This document shows positions 5,777-12,593 of a stretch of 12,630 bases of DNA, in pieces. A program made the translations under genes and the position numbers. The DNA comes from Candidatus Omnitrophota bacterium (GTDB lineage: Bacteria > Omnitrophota > Gorgyraeia > Gygaellales > Profunditerraquicolaceae), in NCBI GenBank assembly GCA_023818905.1, contig JAMWDE010000011.1, positions 1 to 12,630 on the forward strand. The letters are read 5' to 3'. Under the pieces are notes generated by a model. It was not told the origin of the DNA. It searched no databases and worked only from the letters and a program-made list of their open reading frames with translations. Numbering within the stretch: position 1 is the stretch's first letter; the number at the start of each line of letters is the position of its first letter.

Positions 5777-6870
5777 AATACCTTATCTATAACACCTCCT
5801 CCTACTACATTATCACCATTATAAAATACTGCAGACTGCCCCGGAGTTACAGCAAACTGTGGCCTTCTAAAACAAATTTTTAAATTATCCTTGAGAGGAA
5901 AAATCTCTGCTAAGGCCTCCTGGCAATTATACCTTATCTTAATTTTCAAAACAACCTTCCTTTTTATGGGCGAGGAAACAAAGTATGGTTCCTCCACCAG
6001 GAATTGCCGGGCATAGGCCTCTTCTCTTCTACCCAAAATCAAACAGTTCCTGGTGGTATCTATTCTTATAATGTATGCAGGATAGCCTAAGGCAATGCCT
6101 AACCCTTGACGCTGACCTACAGTATAAAGGGCAATACCATGGTGTTGACCTAAAAGATTTCCTTTAGTATCCAAAATAGGTCCTGGCTTTAGATACAACT
6201 CAACTTGCTTTCTGGATAATCTACGCATTAAAAAATTACGATAATCTTCATTCGCAAGAAAACATATCTCCTGACTACCTGACTTCTCTGCTACAGGTAG
6301 ATGCGATCTTCTGGCAATGCTCCTTACCTGTTCCTTTGTATAATCACCCAAAGGAAAGAGTATGTGTCTAAGTTGCTGTTGACCTAAGCGGTACAAAAAG
6401 TATGATTGGTCTTTGTTTTTGTCCTTTGCCTTTTTCAATAAATAATTTTGAACTTTTAATTCTGAATTTTGAACTTTTGTAATCCTGGCATAATGACCGG
6501 TGGCTAAATAAGTTGCGCCTAAAGATAATGCTTTATTCAAGAGGATATTGAATTTTATACACTGGTTGCACCTCACGCAGGGATTGGGAGTTCTACCTTT
6601 TAGATACTCTTCAATAAAATATCTAATTACATAATCATTTAGATATCTACGCATATTCAGAACGTAATGTTTAATCCCTAATCTATCTGCCACTAAGCGC
6701 GCATCTTCTATCCCTCGGAATCCGCAACTAGAATGAACGCCTGTGCCTGAAGAATTAAAATCCATAGTCAGACCTATTACCTCCCAACCTTGACTTTTAA
6801 GTAAAGCTGCTGTTACCGAGGAATCCACTCCTCCACTCATCGCTACTGCTACTTTTGGTTTTCTTCTCAT
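5770..6870 (-). CDS. mnmA: tRNA 2-thiouridylase MnmA, CxxC type, with a short repeat insertion
   Basis: Thiolates uridine 34 in the wobble position of Lys, Glu and Gln tRNAs, activating the base with ATP. The 366 residues are normal length. Visible are the PP-loop SGGVDSS (12-18), GRTPNPCVRCN (92-102) with the catalytic Cys101, the KNKDQSYFLY tRNA-binding block (151-160), and GSQEICFL (198-205) with the second catalytic Cys203, followed by the C-terminal beta barrel beginning near YTVGQRQGLG. Residue 98 is Cys where E. coli has Asp, making C98-x2-C101 plus C203, a three-cysteine set that in related thiolases can bind a [4Fe-4S] cluster. Residues 132-142 hold a repeated VQN-SELK-VQN stretch coded by a 21-nt repeat. 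No clear ribosome-binding site; a TATAAT box ends 7 nt before the ATG. It overlaps nadA by 7 nt. Confidence 0.95.
   Translation of the reverse strand: MRRKPKVAVAMSGGVDSSVTAALLKSQGWEVIGLTMDFNSSGTGVHSSCGFRGIEDARLVADRLGIKHYVLNMRRYLNDYVIRYFIEEYLKGRTPNPCVRCNQCIKFNILLNKALSLGATYLATGHYARITKVQNSELKVQNYLLKKAKDKNKDQSYFLYRLGQQQLRHILFPLGDYTKEQVRSIARRSHLPVAEKSGSQEICFLANEDYRNFLMRRLSRKQVELYLKPGPILDTKGNLLGQHHGIALYTVGQRQGLGIALGYPAYIIRIDTTRNCLILGRREEAYARQFLVEEPYFVSSPIKRKVVLKIKIRYNCQEALAEIFPLKDNLKICFRRPQFAVTPGQSAVFYNGDNVVGGGVIDKVLC
6444..6478. repeat. Intragenic 14-bp direct repeat (21-nt period) in mnmA
   Basis: AATTTTGAACTTTT occurs exactly at 6444-6457 and 6465-6478, separated by AATTCTG. The 21-nt period keeps the reading frame and encodes VQNSELKVQN at about residues 133-142. 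Similar peptides (KVQNS, KVQSS) turn up in unrelated proteins of several bacteria where small dispersed repeats have landed in frame, so this looks like an insertion of such a repeat into a tolerant loop. Confidence 0.6.
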
Positions 6871-6877
6871 AGTTTAT

Positions 6878-6883
6878 ATTATA
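6878..6883 (-). promoter_or_regulatory. Possible -10 box directly before mnmA (leaderless start)
   Basis: TATAAT ends 7 nt before the mnmA ATG; no good -35 is present at 16-18 bp and no Shine-Dalgarno can fit. A second TATAAT lies at 6899-6894 and could give a normal short leader. The 87-nt gap is also very AT-rich, so chance occurrence is possible. A 7-bp inverted repeat (AGTTTAT at 6871-6877, ATAAACT at 6887-6893) brackets the box. Confidence 0.35.
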
Positions 6884-6957
6884 TAAATAAACTATTATAA
6901 CTAAAGAAAAAATATTACAATCTTATGGGTTTTGAAAGCGGTCTTTTGGATTTCTAA

Positions 6958-8763
6958 CTACCATCTTAGCTGAAACCCAATCTCTAAGTATCTAGGAGGC
7001 TGAGGGATCCCTTCTATCTGTTGGTATTCTACATTTAGAAGATTCTTAAGATTAAAAAATACTCGAGTGAATTTATTTAGATGGCAAGAAAAATGGGCAT
7101 CCAAAAGAAACCAGCCGTCCCTGGCTGGTTTCTTTTTATAACTCCAAACTAATGCCTGTGTGCCAAATGCTAAATCAATCTTAATTAAGGCATTGATTAG
7201 ATGCTTGCTATAATTAGGACCGTACTTATATATCCACCCTAAGTCATTGAGCCGTTTATCTACATAGGTATAATTGAAATTTAAGGTCAAAGGTGACTTA
7301 TGCCAATTAAGATAAGATTCTACTCCTTTTACCTCTGCTCCAGATATATTATCTACCTGCCATTTTGCCTGCTGAGGATTGTGTTTAAACCAATCTATCA
7401 ATCCTCTTTCTTGTCTAAAGAATAAGATGACTCCTGTTTCACCCAGTTTATATTTACACTCATAACCCAACTGATAACTAACTGCCTTCTCTCTGTCAAG
7501 ATTAGGGTTACCCTCTGTGGTGGGGTCGCGATAATAAAGCTCAGTAAAAGAAGGTATGCGCAGACTATTTGCTATGCTCAAATTAAAACTGCTTGTGTCT
7601 GAGATGTAGTAGACAGTACTAATAGAGCCGGTATATGAATCTTTGAAATCCTCAAAAAAATCCACCCTCTGTGCCAATGCCAAAGACAACCTCTCGGATA
7701 GCTCCTTTTCATAATCACACAAGGCAGATTGATAACCCCTCCTGTGCTTACCCAAATTGCTAGACTTGATATCCTCCTTACTGAACTCTACTCCCAAACC
7801 CAGTCTTCCTAAGTTGGATAATCCTTGCTTGAAGTACAGACGAGGAGTATACATATCTGTGCGATGGTGATTAATGTATTGACTGCGCCTGTGGGTCTTA
7901 TCCAAAATAAATTTATCGTAGTGTCTGCGCCAAAGAAAAGCCGGTTTTAACACTAAGGTATCTTTATCTATATTTAGACCTGTGTTCAAAAGATAGGTCT
8001 TGGTCCATTCCTGTGAGAGGAATCCTCTATAAGGGGTATAAAAGTCGTAAGCTCCGAATGCCTTCTGCTGGTATCCGAAAAATGTGTCTAAATTTGTTTC
8101 GCCTCTATCCCAAGAAAAGGCAAGCGTGCTATTAATCTTTCTAAAATCTGTATCCTCATAGAAACCATCTGACTGCTGTCTCTCTAATGAGAAACGAAAA
8201 CCTAACTCTTCTATTTTATTGCTAAAACTCATCTGGGTATTATGGGTTTGAAATGAACCTAAGCTATATTCTAAAACTGCTTCTTCCTCTTGGGGTCTCT
8301 TGGAAATAATCTGGATTGCACCAGCAATGGTAGTTGGGCCACAATAGGCCGAAGGAAACTGAGGAGCCACACCGATAGACTCTATATCGTATTTAGTCAA
8401 AGGGATATCTGAGTTGTGATGACTGGTCTGCGGGTCATTGATGCGCATACCCTCAAAAAGCACTCCTACACCGCTAAAACTACTTGCCCGCAAACAAAAA
8501 TCTGTCTGTATACCTCCTATGGGAGAACGGCTCTGTAAGTCTAAAGGCAGGCCCTCTAATCTTTCTACAAGGGAATCAAAGGATATGTCTTTAGCTAAAT
8601 CTTGTCTTATACAGTAAACCTTAAAGAATTTATGAACACCCTTTTTGACAACGATGGGTTCTAAATTACAGGTGGAATCCATCAGCTCCTGACAGGATAT
8701 AGTCTCAAAAGAAAAAAATATTGCAATAACAACTACTGCGATGCCCCTGTAGATAGTAAGCAT
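6958..8763 (-). CDS. TonB-dependent outer-membrane receptor, BtuB-like; candidate biotin transporter
   Basis: A gated 22-strand outer-membrane barrel that imports a scarce ligand with energy from TonB. At 601 residues it is the size of BtuB. Order of parts: a signal peptide with hydrophobic core at about 7-18; a possible TonB box EPIVV at 35-39; a plug domain from about 52 to 157 including GMRINDPQTSHHNSDIPL and GPTTIAGAIQI; then the barrel, with the extracellular-side block GNPNLDREKAVSYQLGYE and the closing strand YLEIGFQLRW ending in Trp. Cys24 in TISC weakly resembles a lipobox, but residue -3 is not Leu, so ordinary cleavage is more likely. No ligand can be read from the protein. The palindrome and promoter just upstream, next to birA, suggest BirA control and hence biotin or a precursor. 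There is no Shine-Dalgarno; the ATG sits 6 nt after the -10 box. Confidence 0.9.
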   Translation of the reverse strand: MLTIYRGIAVVVIAIFFSFETISCQELMDSTCNLEPIVVKKGVHKFFKVYCIRQDLAKDISFDSLVERLEGLPLDLQSRSPIGGIQTDFCLRASSFSGVGVLFEGMRINDPQTSHHNSDIPLTKYDIESIGVAPQFPSAYCGPTTIAGAIQIISKRPQEEEAVLEYSLGSFQTHNTQMSFSNKIEELGFRFSLERQQSDGFYEDTDFRKINSTLAFSWDRGETNLDTFFGYQQKAFGAYDFYTPYRGFLSQEWTKTYLLNTGLNIDKDTLVLKPAFLWRRHYDKFILDKTHRRSQYINHHRTDMYTPRLYFKQGLSNLGRLGLGVEFSKEDIKSSNLGKHRRGYQSALCDYEKELSERLSLALAQRVDFFEDFKDSYTGSISTVYYISDTSSFNLSIANSLRIPSFTELYYRDPTTEGNPNLDREKAVSYQLGYECKYKLGETGVILFFRQERGLIDWFKHNPQQAKWQVDNISGAEVKGVESYLNWHKSPLTLNFNYTYVDKRLNDLGWIYKYGPNYSKHLINALIKIDLAFGTQALVWSYKKKPARDGWFLLDAHFSCHLNKFTRVFFNLKNLLNVEYQQIEGIPQPPRYLEIGFQLRW

Positions 8764-8769
8764 AGTGCT

Positions 8770-8798
8770 ATAATAACATAAGGGGCAATAATTGTCAA
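8770..8798 (-). promoter_or_regulatory. Strong sigma70-like promoter of the TonB-receptor gene
   Basis: On the minus strand a perfect TTGACA (8798-8793), a 17-bp spacer and TATTAT (8775-8770) form an 11-of-12 consensus promoter. The -35 hexamer lies inside the downstream arm of the palindrome at 8793-8822, so a protein bound there would block RNA polymerase. The predicted RNA start falls at or within a few bases of the receptor ATG. Confidence 0.65.
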
Positions 8799-8823
8799 CT
8801 TAATATTAATTTTAAGTTGACAT
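8792..8823. promoter_or_regulatory. Candidate BirA (biotin repressor) operator
   Basis: TGTCAACTTAA (8793-8803) and TTAAGTTGACA (8812-8822) are perfect inverted arms around an 8-bp AT spacer. Written as BirA half-sites this is TTGTCAACT-N14-AGTTGACAT. The known biotin-repressor operator in bacteria is TTGTnAACC, a gap of 14-16 bp, then GGTTnACAA; both half-sites differ only in the innermost base pair and one outer base. It starts 2 nt past the birA stop and overlaps the receptor promoter. Function is inferred from the match and from its neighbour encoding a BirA with a DNA-binding domain. Confidence 0.62.
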
Positions 8824-8824
8824 T

Positions 8825-9781
8825 TTATCTTAGATGTATAATATCACCCGCCAGTACCTTTTCTATCAGGCCTGAATCCTTTCTTAAAAGCAATCCGCCG
8901 TCAACATCTATATCAACTGCCTGCCCTTCTAAGTGCATCTTCTGGGAGATTATCTTTACCCTTTTACCTAAGGTGAGACTGAACTGACGCCACCTCTTTA
9001 TTATAGGGTAACTACCCTGTTTCTGGAAGACGAGATAGTTTGTCTCAAGGCGACGCAATAATTCTTGAAGTACTGTTATGCGATTTACATGCTGATGGAT
9101 TTGCTCTTTAATTGAGGTAGCTGATTCTGGTAAACTTTTCTTATCGTTATTGATATTCAGTCCTATACCTATAATTACAAAGTTAATCCTATCTGCCTCT
9201 GCGTTCAATTCAGTTAGTATCCCCCCTAATTTTTTATTACGAATCATTATATCATTTGGCCACTTTATCATTGGCTCTAAGTCAAGTTTATCCTTTATTG
9301 CTTCACATATACTTACTGCGGATAAGAGTGTAAGCATTGCTATACAATTGGGTTGCATCTTGGGCCTTAAAATCAAAGATAGATATATGCCCTTATACTT
9401 GGGAGAAAGCCAGAATCTACCTAATCTGCCCCTCCCTTTGGTTTGTGTCTCTGCTAATACCAATGTGCCCTCTAACAGGCCTTGCATACCTAATTGGGCA
9501 GCGATATCCATAGTGGATGATACACTCTCAAAATAATAGATTCTCTTTCCCATAACTTTGGTATTGAGCTGATAATTCACCTCAAATGGGAATAGTCTAT
9601 CTGGAGAGGATATAAACTTATAACCCAAATGTGGCACTGCCACAATATCGTATCCCAACCCTTTCAATTCATGAATGTGTTTCCATAGTGCCTGTCTGGT
9701 TATCTTAAGCCTATCACTCAACTCTTCGCCAGAAATGTAGCTTGATGTCTTCTTAAGTGTCTCTAATATTTTCTCCAACAT
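8825..9781 (-). CDS. birA: Biotin-protein ligase and biotin operon repressor
   Basis: Makes biotinyl-AMP and transfers biotin to the carrier protein of biotin-dependent carboxylases; the holo-form also represses biotin genes. The 318-residue protein is the two-function (class II) type: a winged helix-turn-helix at 1-60 with ISGEELSDRLKITRQALWKHI, then the catalytic domain with GRGRLGRFW (116-124, the biotinyl-AMP loop), KWPNDI (173-178), the catalytic Lys in KKLGG (183-187), GIGLNINN (205-212), and a small C-terminal SH3-like domain containing the GKRVKI strand. The DNA-binding domain is complete, so repressor action is expected. The start is 3 nt after the larE-like stop, whose TAG overlaps the AGGG ribosome-binding site. 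A matching operator lies right behind the gene, before the receptor. Confidence 0.96.
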   Translation of the reverse strand: MLEKILETLKKTSSYISGEELSDRLKITRQALWKHIHELKGLGYDIVAVPHLGYKFISSPDRLFPFEVNYQLNTKVMGKRIYYFESVSSTMDIAAQLGMQGLLEGTLVLAETQTKGRGRLGRFWLSPKYKGIYLSLILRPKMQPNCIAMLTLLSAVSICEAIKDKLDLEPMIKWPNDIMIRNKKLGGILTELNAEADRINFVIIGIGLNINNDKKSLPESATSIKEQIHQHVNRITVLQELLRRLETNYLVFQKQGSYPIIKRWRQFSLTLGKRVKIISQKMHLEGQAVDIDVDGGLLLRKDSGLIEKVLAGDIIHLR

Positions 9782-9784
9782 ACC

Positions 9785-10588
9785 CTAAAAGCTTTTCCTT
9801 TTTAAGACCTCATTTAAACTACCGCTACGGTACCCTTGTAAATCCAGGGTTACATAACAGTATCCCAATCTTTTCAATCTTTTCACCAATACATCTGCTC
9901 TCTTTATAATTAGTGGTATCTTTGCCCTAGGAACTTCTATGCGACAGAGATCATTATAGTGCCTCACCCTCACCTGATTGAATCCCATTTTTTTTAAAAC
10001 TCTCTCTGCCTGGTTGATTTTTTTTAATGTAGTCTTTGATATGGGTAGACCGTAAGGAACACGGGAAGCCAGACAAACAGAAGGAGGTTTATTCCAAGTA
10101 GGAAGCCCTAATTTTTTACTCCAGAACCTTATACCATCTTTAGAAAACCTCACCTCTTGTAAAGGTGAACGAATCCCCAATTCTTTTCTTGCCTTATTGC
10201 CAGGCCGAAAATCTTTCTCATCCGAAAGATTAGTTGCATCAAGTACGTACCTTATCTTGTTCTCTCTGGCAATCTCTTTTAGGCGGCTAAATAGCTCTCT
10301 TTTACAAAAATAACACCGTTCAATAGAATTGGAGATAAAGCGTCTATCTTTCAACTCTTGCGTTTTTATTATCTTGTGTCTCACCTTTAAAATGTGGGCC
10401 ATCCTCTTAGCAAAAACTAATTCTTCGTGTGGATAGGTCGCTGAATCTGCAGTAACTGCCAAAACATTATCTCTTAAAACCTCTTTTGCCACTCTAAGTA
10501 AAAATGTGCTATCTAGCCCCCCAGAGTAAGCCACCAATGCAGAATTCATACCCTTTAATATCTTTTTAAGTTTTTCTAACTTATTCAT
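9785..10588 (-). CDS. larE: LarE-like ATP-dependent sulfur transferase, three-cysteine type
   Basis: LarE proteins adenylate a pyridinium dicarboxylate and insert sulfur on the way to the nickel-pincer cofactor of lactate racemase. The 267-residue protein has the PP-loop YSGGLDST (21-28), ADSATYP (47-53), a CYFCK motif (Cys92, Cys95), DATNLSDEKDFRPG (117-130), and PPSVCLASRVPYG (168-180) with Cys172, the position of the sacrificial cysteine in the Lactobacillus enzyme. Having all three cysteines fits the subgroup (for example in Thermotoga) where they hold a [4Fe-4S] cluster that carries extra sulfide. No larA, larB or larC is visible; instead it lies 15 nt after a homocysteine-synthesis ferredoxin and 3 nt before birA. 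Its acceptor here may therefore be different. The symbol reflects family membership, not proven function. Confidence 0.82.
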   Translation of the reverse strand: MNKLEKLKKILKGMNSALVAYSGGLDSTFLLRVAKEVLRDNVLAVTADSATYPHEELVFAKRMAHILKVRHKIIKTQELKDRRFISNSIERCYFCKRELFSRLKEIARENKIRYVLDATNLSDEKDFRPGNKARKELGIRSPLQEVRFSKDGIRFWSKKLGLPTWNKPPSVCLASRVPYGLPISKTTLKKINQAERVLKKMGFNQVRVRHYNDLCRIEVPRAKIPLIIKRADVLVKRLKRLGYCYVTLDLQGYRSGSLNEVLKRKSF

Positions 10589-10603
10589 TGCTGGATTTTA
10601 TCT

Positions 10604-11011
10604 TTAGAAGTGAACTTCCATTGCGCGGGTAGGACATACCTTTACGCATAGCTCGCAGGCGATACATTTATGGTCATAAAAATGGACTCTGCGCGTGAGA
10701 GGGTCAACTACCAAAGCACCAGTAGGACAGATTGGAACACATACACCGCAATCCGTGCATTTTGCTTCATTGCGGATTACATCTTGGCTTAGGGGTTGAA
10801 TCCTTACCCCACAGGATTCCAGGTATTCAATCCCCTTATTAAAATCATTCTCTTCTCCACTCAATTCCAAAATCATAAGGCCCTCTTCTTGAGGCGTAAC
10901 GTATGCCTTTAGGATATTGAACTGAAGATTGTAATCTTTAACCAATCTATAAACAATGGGTTGGTCTACTAATCGATGAGGAAAATGTAGCACTATCCTT
11001 TTAGAAGTCAT
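10604..11011 (-). CDS. NIL-domain 2x[4Fe-4S] ferredoxin, partner of homocysteine synthesis
   Basis: A 135-residue protein with an N-terminal NIL domain (about 3-75; the ligand-binding fold also found on methionine transporter ATPases) and two C-terminal [4Fe-4S] motifs: C85, C88, C91, C95 and C116, C119, C122, C126. The same fusion (MA1822 in Methanosarcina) is needed with a DUF39 protein for making homocysteine from aspartate semialdehyde, probably as electron donor or cluster carrier. It lies 37 nt after the DUF39 gene, exactly this pairing. AGGAG precedes the ATG by 6 nt, so the start is well supported. The NIL domain may sense or bind a sulfur amino acid, but that is inference. Confidence 0.9.
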   Translation of the reverse strand: MTSKRIVLHFPHRLVDQPIVYRLVKDYNLQFNILKAYVTPQEEGLMILELSGEENDFNKGIEYLESCGVRIQPLSQDVIRNEAKCTDCGVCVPICPTGALVVDPLTRRVHFYDHKCIACELCVKVCPTRAMEVHF

Positions 11012-11048
11012 ATCTACTCCTGCTACAAAACAATCATTGGCCTTATAT

Positions 11049-12254
11049 CTATAGTATTATCTGCCTTTCCTTTAAGGATTTAAAGGTGTAACCCGAATCT
11101 GGGCCAGGCAAATACGCTACTGGTTCGGTCAATAAAAACTCACCCTTCTTAATCCAGATTTTTAATATTTCGGCTATCTGGCGCGCCTTGGTGTAACTAG
11201 AAAGATTACCCGTAGGTACCTCTTTGTTTTGGATAATAATCTTACCAGATTTTAACTGCGCATAGTTTACTTCGCCTAAGGTCCCAGGTAGCATCTGAGG
11301 ATAGGCCTGGCTATAATCCACAATCTGGGTGTATATCTCTTCGTCTCTAACAGCAACGTACCTCATTATCTCCTCGTCTAATATAGGTATGGGAATGCCA
11401 ATACCTACAATAAGACTTGCCCCATAACCCAACATACTGGTTCCCACCAGCCATTCTGGGCTCATTTGTTTTAAGTCGCCAATTACCGCCAAAGTCCCTG
11501 CAGGAGCTTTTGGTATACCCTTATCTGTGCGTGCAACATTTGGATTATGCTGGGTTCCCTGCCAGGCAATATAACCTATACCTCCACCTAAGAATATCTT
11601 CGTACCAATGCCTATGGTTTTATAGTAAGGGTCCTTCAGTAAAGGAGAAAGTTGACCTGCAGAACAGTAATTGGCATTTCCTAATCTGGGTTTTAAAACC
11701 CCCATATAGGTATAAATAATTTTATCTGAAAGATTGACCGCTACATTGTAATTCTGATAGCAGTTACGCATATTAAATAGTACTGCCTCATTCAAATCTT
11801 TGATATTGATATAGGTCTCCAATCTCTTACGTGGATAACAATCTGTTCCATAGGCAACTGCCTCTAAGCGGATATCTTTTCCTGCTACTAACTCCTGAAT
11901 TACGTGTCCACCGCCATATCTGAATTCTCCAGGATAGGCCTTGTTGCGCGGGTCATCATCAGGTAAGCTAGCTGCGCCCAGGCATATATCCACAGCAGCG
12001 AAACCAACATAGGCAACTACATCGTTAAGCTTGCAGATACCTCCGCCTAATTTTATCCGCGGCTTTGAATGACCAATATTTAAGTATATACCAGAGGAGC
12101 ACATCGGACCAAACGTACCCGTAGTAACCACATCTACCTCTTGAGCTGCCTTTTTAGCTCCTTTTTTTTCTGCTATATCTATAACCTCTTCAGCAGTAAC
12201 TACCACTACCTGTCCTTTCTTAATCTTCTCGTTTATCTCTTTTATCGTCTTCAT
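11049..12254 (-). CDS. DUF39/HcyBio protein, L-aspartate semialdehyde sulfurtransferase
   Basis: Catalyses formation of homocysteine from aspartate semialdehyde with sulfide-level sulfur, bypassing O-acetyl- or O-succinylhomoserine; known from methanogens (MA1821) and sulfate reducers. The 401-residue protein is the length of the catalytic domain without fused CBS domains. Family marks: TTGTFGPMCSSG at 44-55 with Cys52, GGGICKLNDVVAY at 70-82, YGTDCYPR at 135-142 with Cys139, and GGGIGYIAWQGTQHNP in the middle. Two cysteines in such contexts are reported as essential in the archaeal enzyme, and these are the likely equivalents, though I have not aligned them. It sits between an Nfu gene (38 nt) and its NIL-ferredoxin partner (37 nt). 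GAGG precedes the ATG at a rather long distance. Confidence 0.9.
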   Translation of the reverse strand: MKTIKEINEKIKKGQVVVVTAEEVIDIAEKKGAKKAAQEVDVVTTGTFGPMCSSGIYLNIGHSKPRIKLGGGICKLNDVVAYVGFAAVDICLGAASLPDDDPRNKAYPGEFRYGGGHVIQELVAGKDIRLEAVAYGTDCYPRKRLETYINIKDLNEAVLFNMRNCYQNYNVAVNLSDKIIYTYMGVLKPRLGNANYCSAGQLSPLLKDPYYKTIGIGTKIFLGGGIGYIAWQGTQHNPNVARTDKGIPKAPAGTLAVIGDLKQMSPEWLVGTSMLGYGASLIVGIGIPIPILDEEIMRYVAVRDEEIYTQIVDYSQAYPQMLPGTLGEVNYAQLKSGKIIIQNKEVPTGNLSSYTKARQIAEILKIWIKKGEFLLTEPVAYLPGPDSGYTFKSLKERQIIL

Positions 12255-12292
12255 TGCTCTTGTATCCTCAAATATATTTTCAGTATATCAAA

Positions 12293-12514
12293 CTAAACAG
12301 CGATAACCTCTTTTAACTCTGGAATCTCCTGTTTTAATATCCTCTCAATGCCCATCTTTAAAGTCATCTGGCTCATTGGGCATCCTCCACAGGCGCCAGT
12401 AAGTTTTACTTTTACTGTCCCTTCATCAGTAACCTCAACCAGCTCTAAATTGCCTCCCTCAGCCATCAACATCGGCCTGATCTTCTCTATAGCTTTTTCT
12501 ACCCTCTCTCTCAT
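12293..12514 (-). CDS. nfu: NifU C-terminal-domain (Nfu) iron-sulfur carrier
   Basis: A 73-residue single-domain Nfu protein that carries a [4Fe-4S] cluster on a dimer and hands it to apo-proteins. The signature GACGGCPMSQMTLK has Cys42 and Cys45, and the N-terminal RVEKAIEKIRPMLMAEGGNLELV is standard for the family. It lacks the NifU scaffold and ferredoxin domains. AAGGAG lies 8-9 nt before the ATG, so the start is firm. As first gene before DUF39 and the eight-cysteine ferredoxin it probably supplies their clusters, and perhaps that of the LarE-like protein. A promoter-like site is 34 nt upstream. Confidence 0.93.
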   Translation of the reverse strand: MRERVEKAIEKIRPMLMAEGGNLELVEVTDEGTVKVKLTGACGGCPMSQMTLKMGIERILKQEIPELKEVIAV

Positions 12515-12547
12515 CTAAGCTCCTTTTTGTAATTTTGTATAAGTATA

Positions 12548-12577
12548 ATTATATCACACCCCTTGCCTTCCTGCTAA
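12548..12577 (-). promoter_or_regulatory. Probable promoter of the nfu sulfur operon
   Basis: On the minus strand TATAAT (12553-12548) lies 33 nt before the nfu ATG, leaving room for a short leader with its ribosome-binding site. TTAGCA (12577-12572) at an 18-bp spacing matches four of six -35 positions. The -10 is perfect but the -35 is weak, which fits a promoter that needs help or is regulated. Confidence 0.5.
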
Positions 12578-12593
12578 CCTTTGTTGCAGGAAG
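12567..12593. repeat. Perfect 8-bp inverted repeat over the -35 of the nfu promoter
   Basis: CTTCCTGC (12567-12574) and GCAGGAAG (12586-12593) are perfect inverted copies around 11 bp. There is no U-run on either side, so it is not an intrinsic terminator. It overlaps the proposed -35 and could be an operator, or part of a dispersed repeat. The remaining bases to 12630 show no start-to-stop gene; a 25-codon open stretch on the minus strand (12626-12552) lies between two stops and has no ATG. Confidence 0.45.

Noticed and set aside
6871..6957. Terminator between the receptor gene and mnmA
   Set aside because: A T-rich run is present but the nearest complementary arms are only four bases, so no stable stem could be supported.
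8793..8822. Palindrome as the birA intrinsic terminator
   Set aside because: The stem is AT-rich and is followed by AATTATTGCCCC on the minus strand, with no U-run. An operator fits better, though some effect on RNA ends is possible.
8764..8824. Cobalamin riboswitch before the BtuB-like receptor
   Set aside because: The gap to birA is only 61 bp, far too short for a cobalamin riboswitch, and no B12-box-like sequence is seen.
8817..8844. Plus-strand promoter TTGACA-N16-TAATAT pointing into birA antisense
   Set aside because: The -35 arises automatically from the palindrome symmetry and there is no plus-strand gene downstream.
9150..9536. Plus-strand open frame of 128 codons inside birA
   Set aside because: It is a shadow of the birA coding sequence, which contains all catalytic motifs in the other strand. 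The same holds for plus-strand frames at 4373-4639 and 11417-11719.
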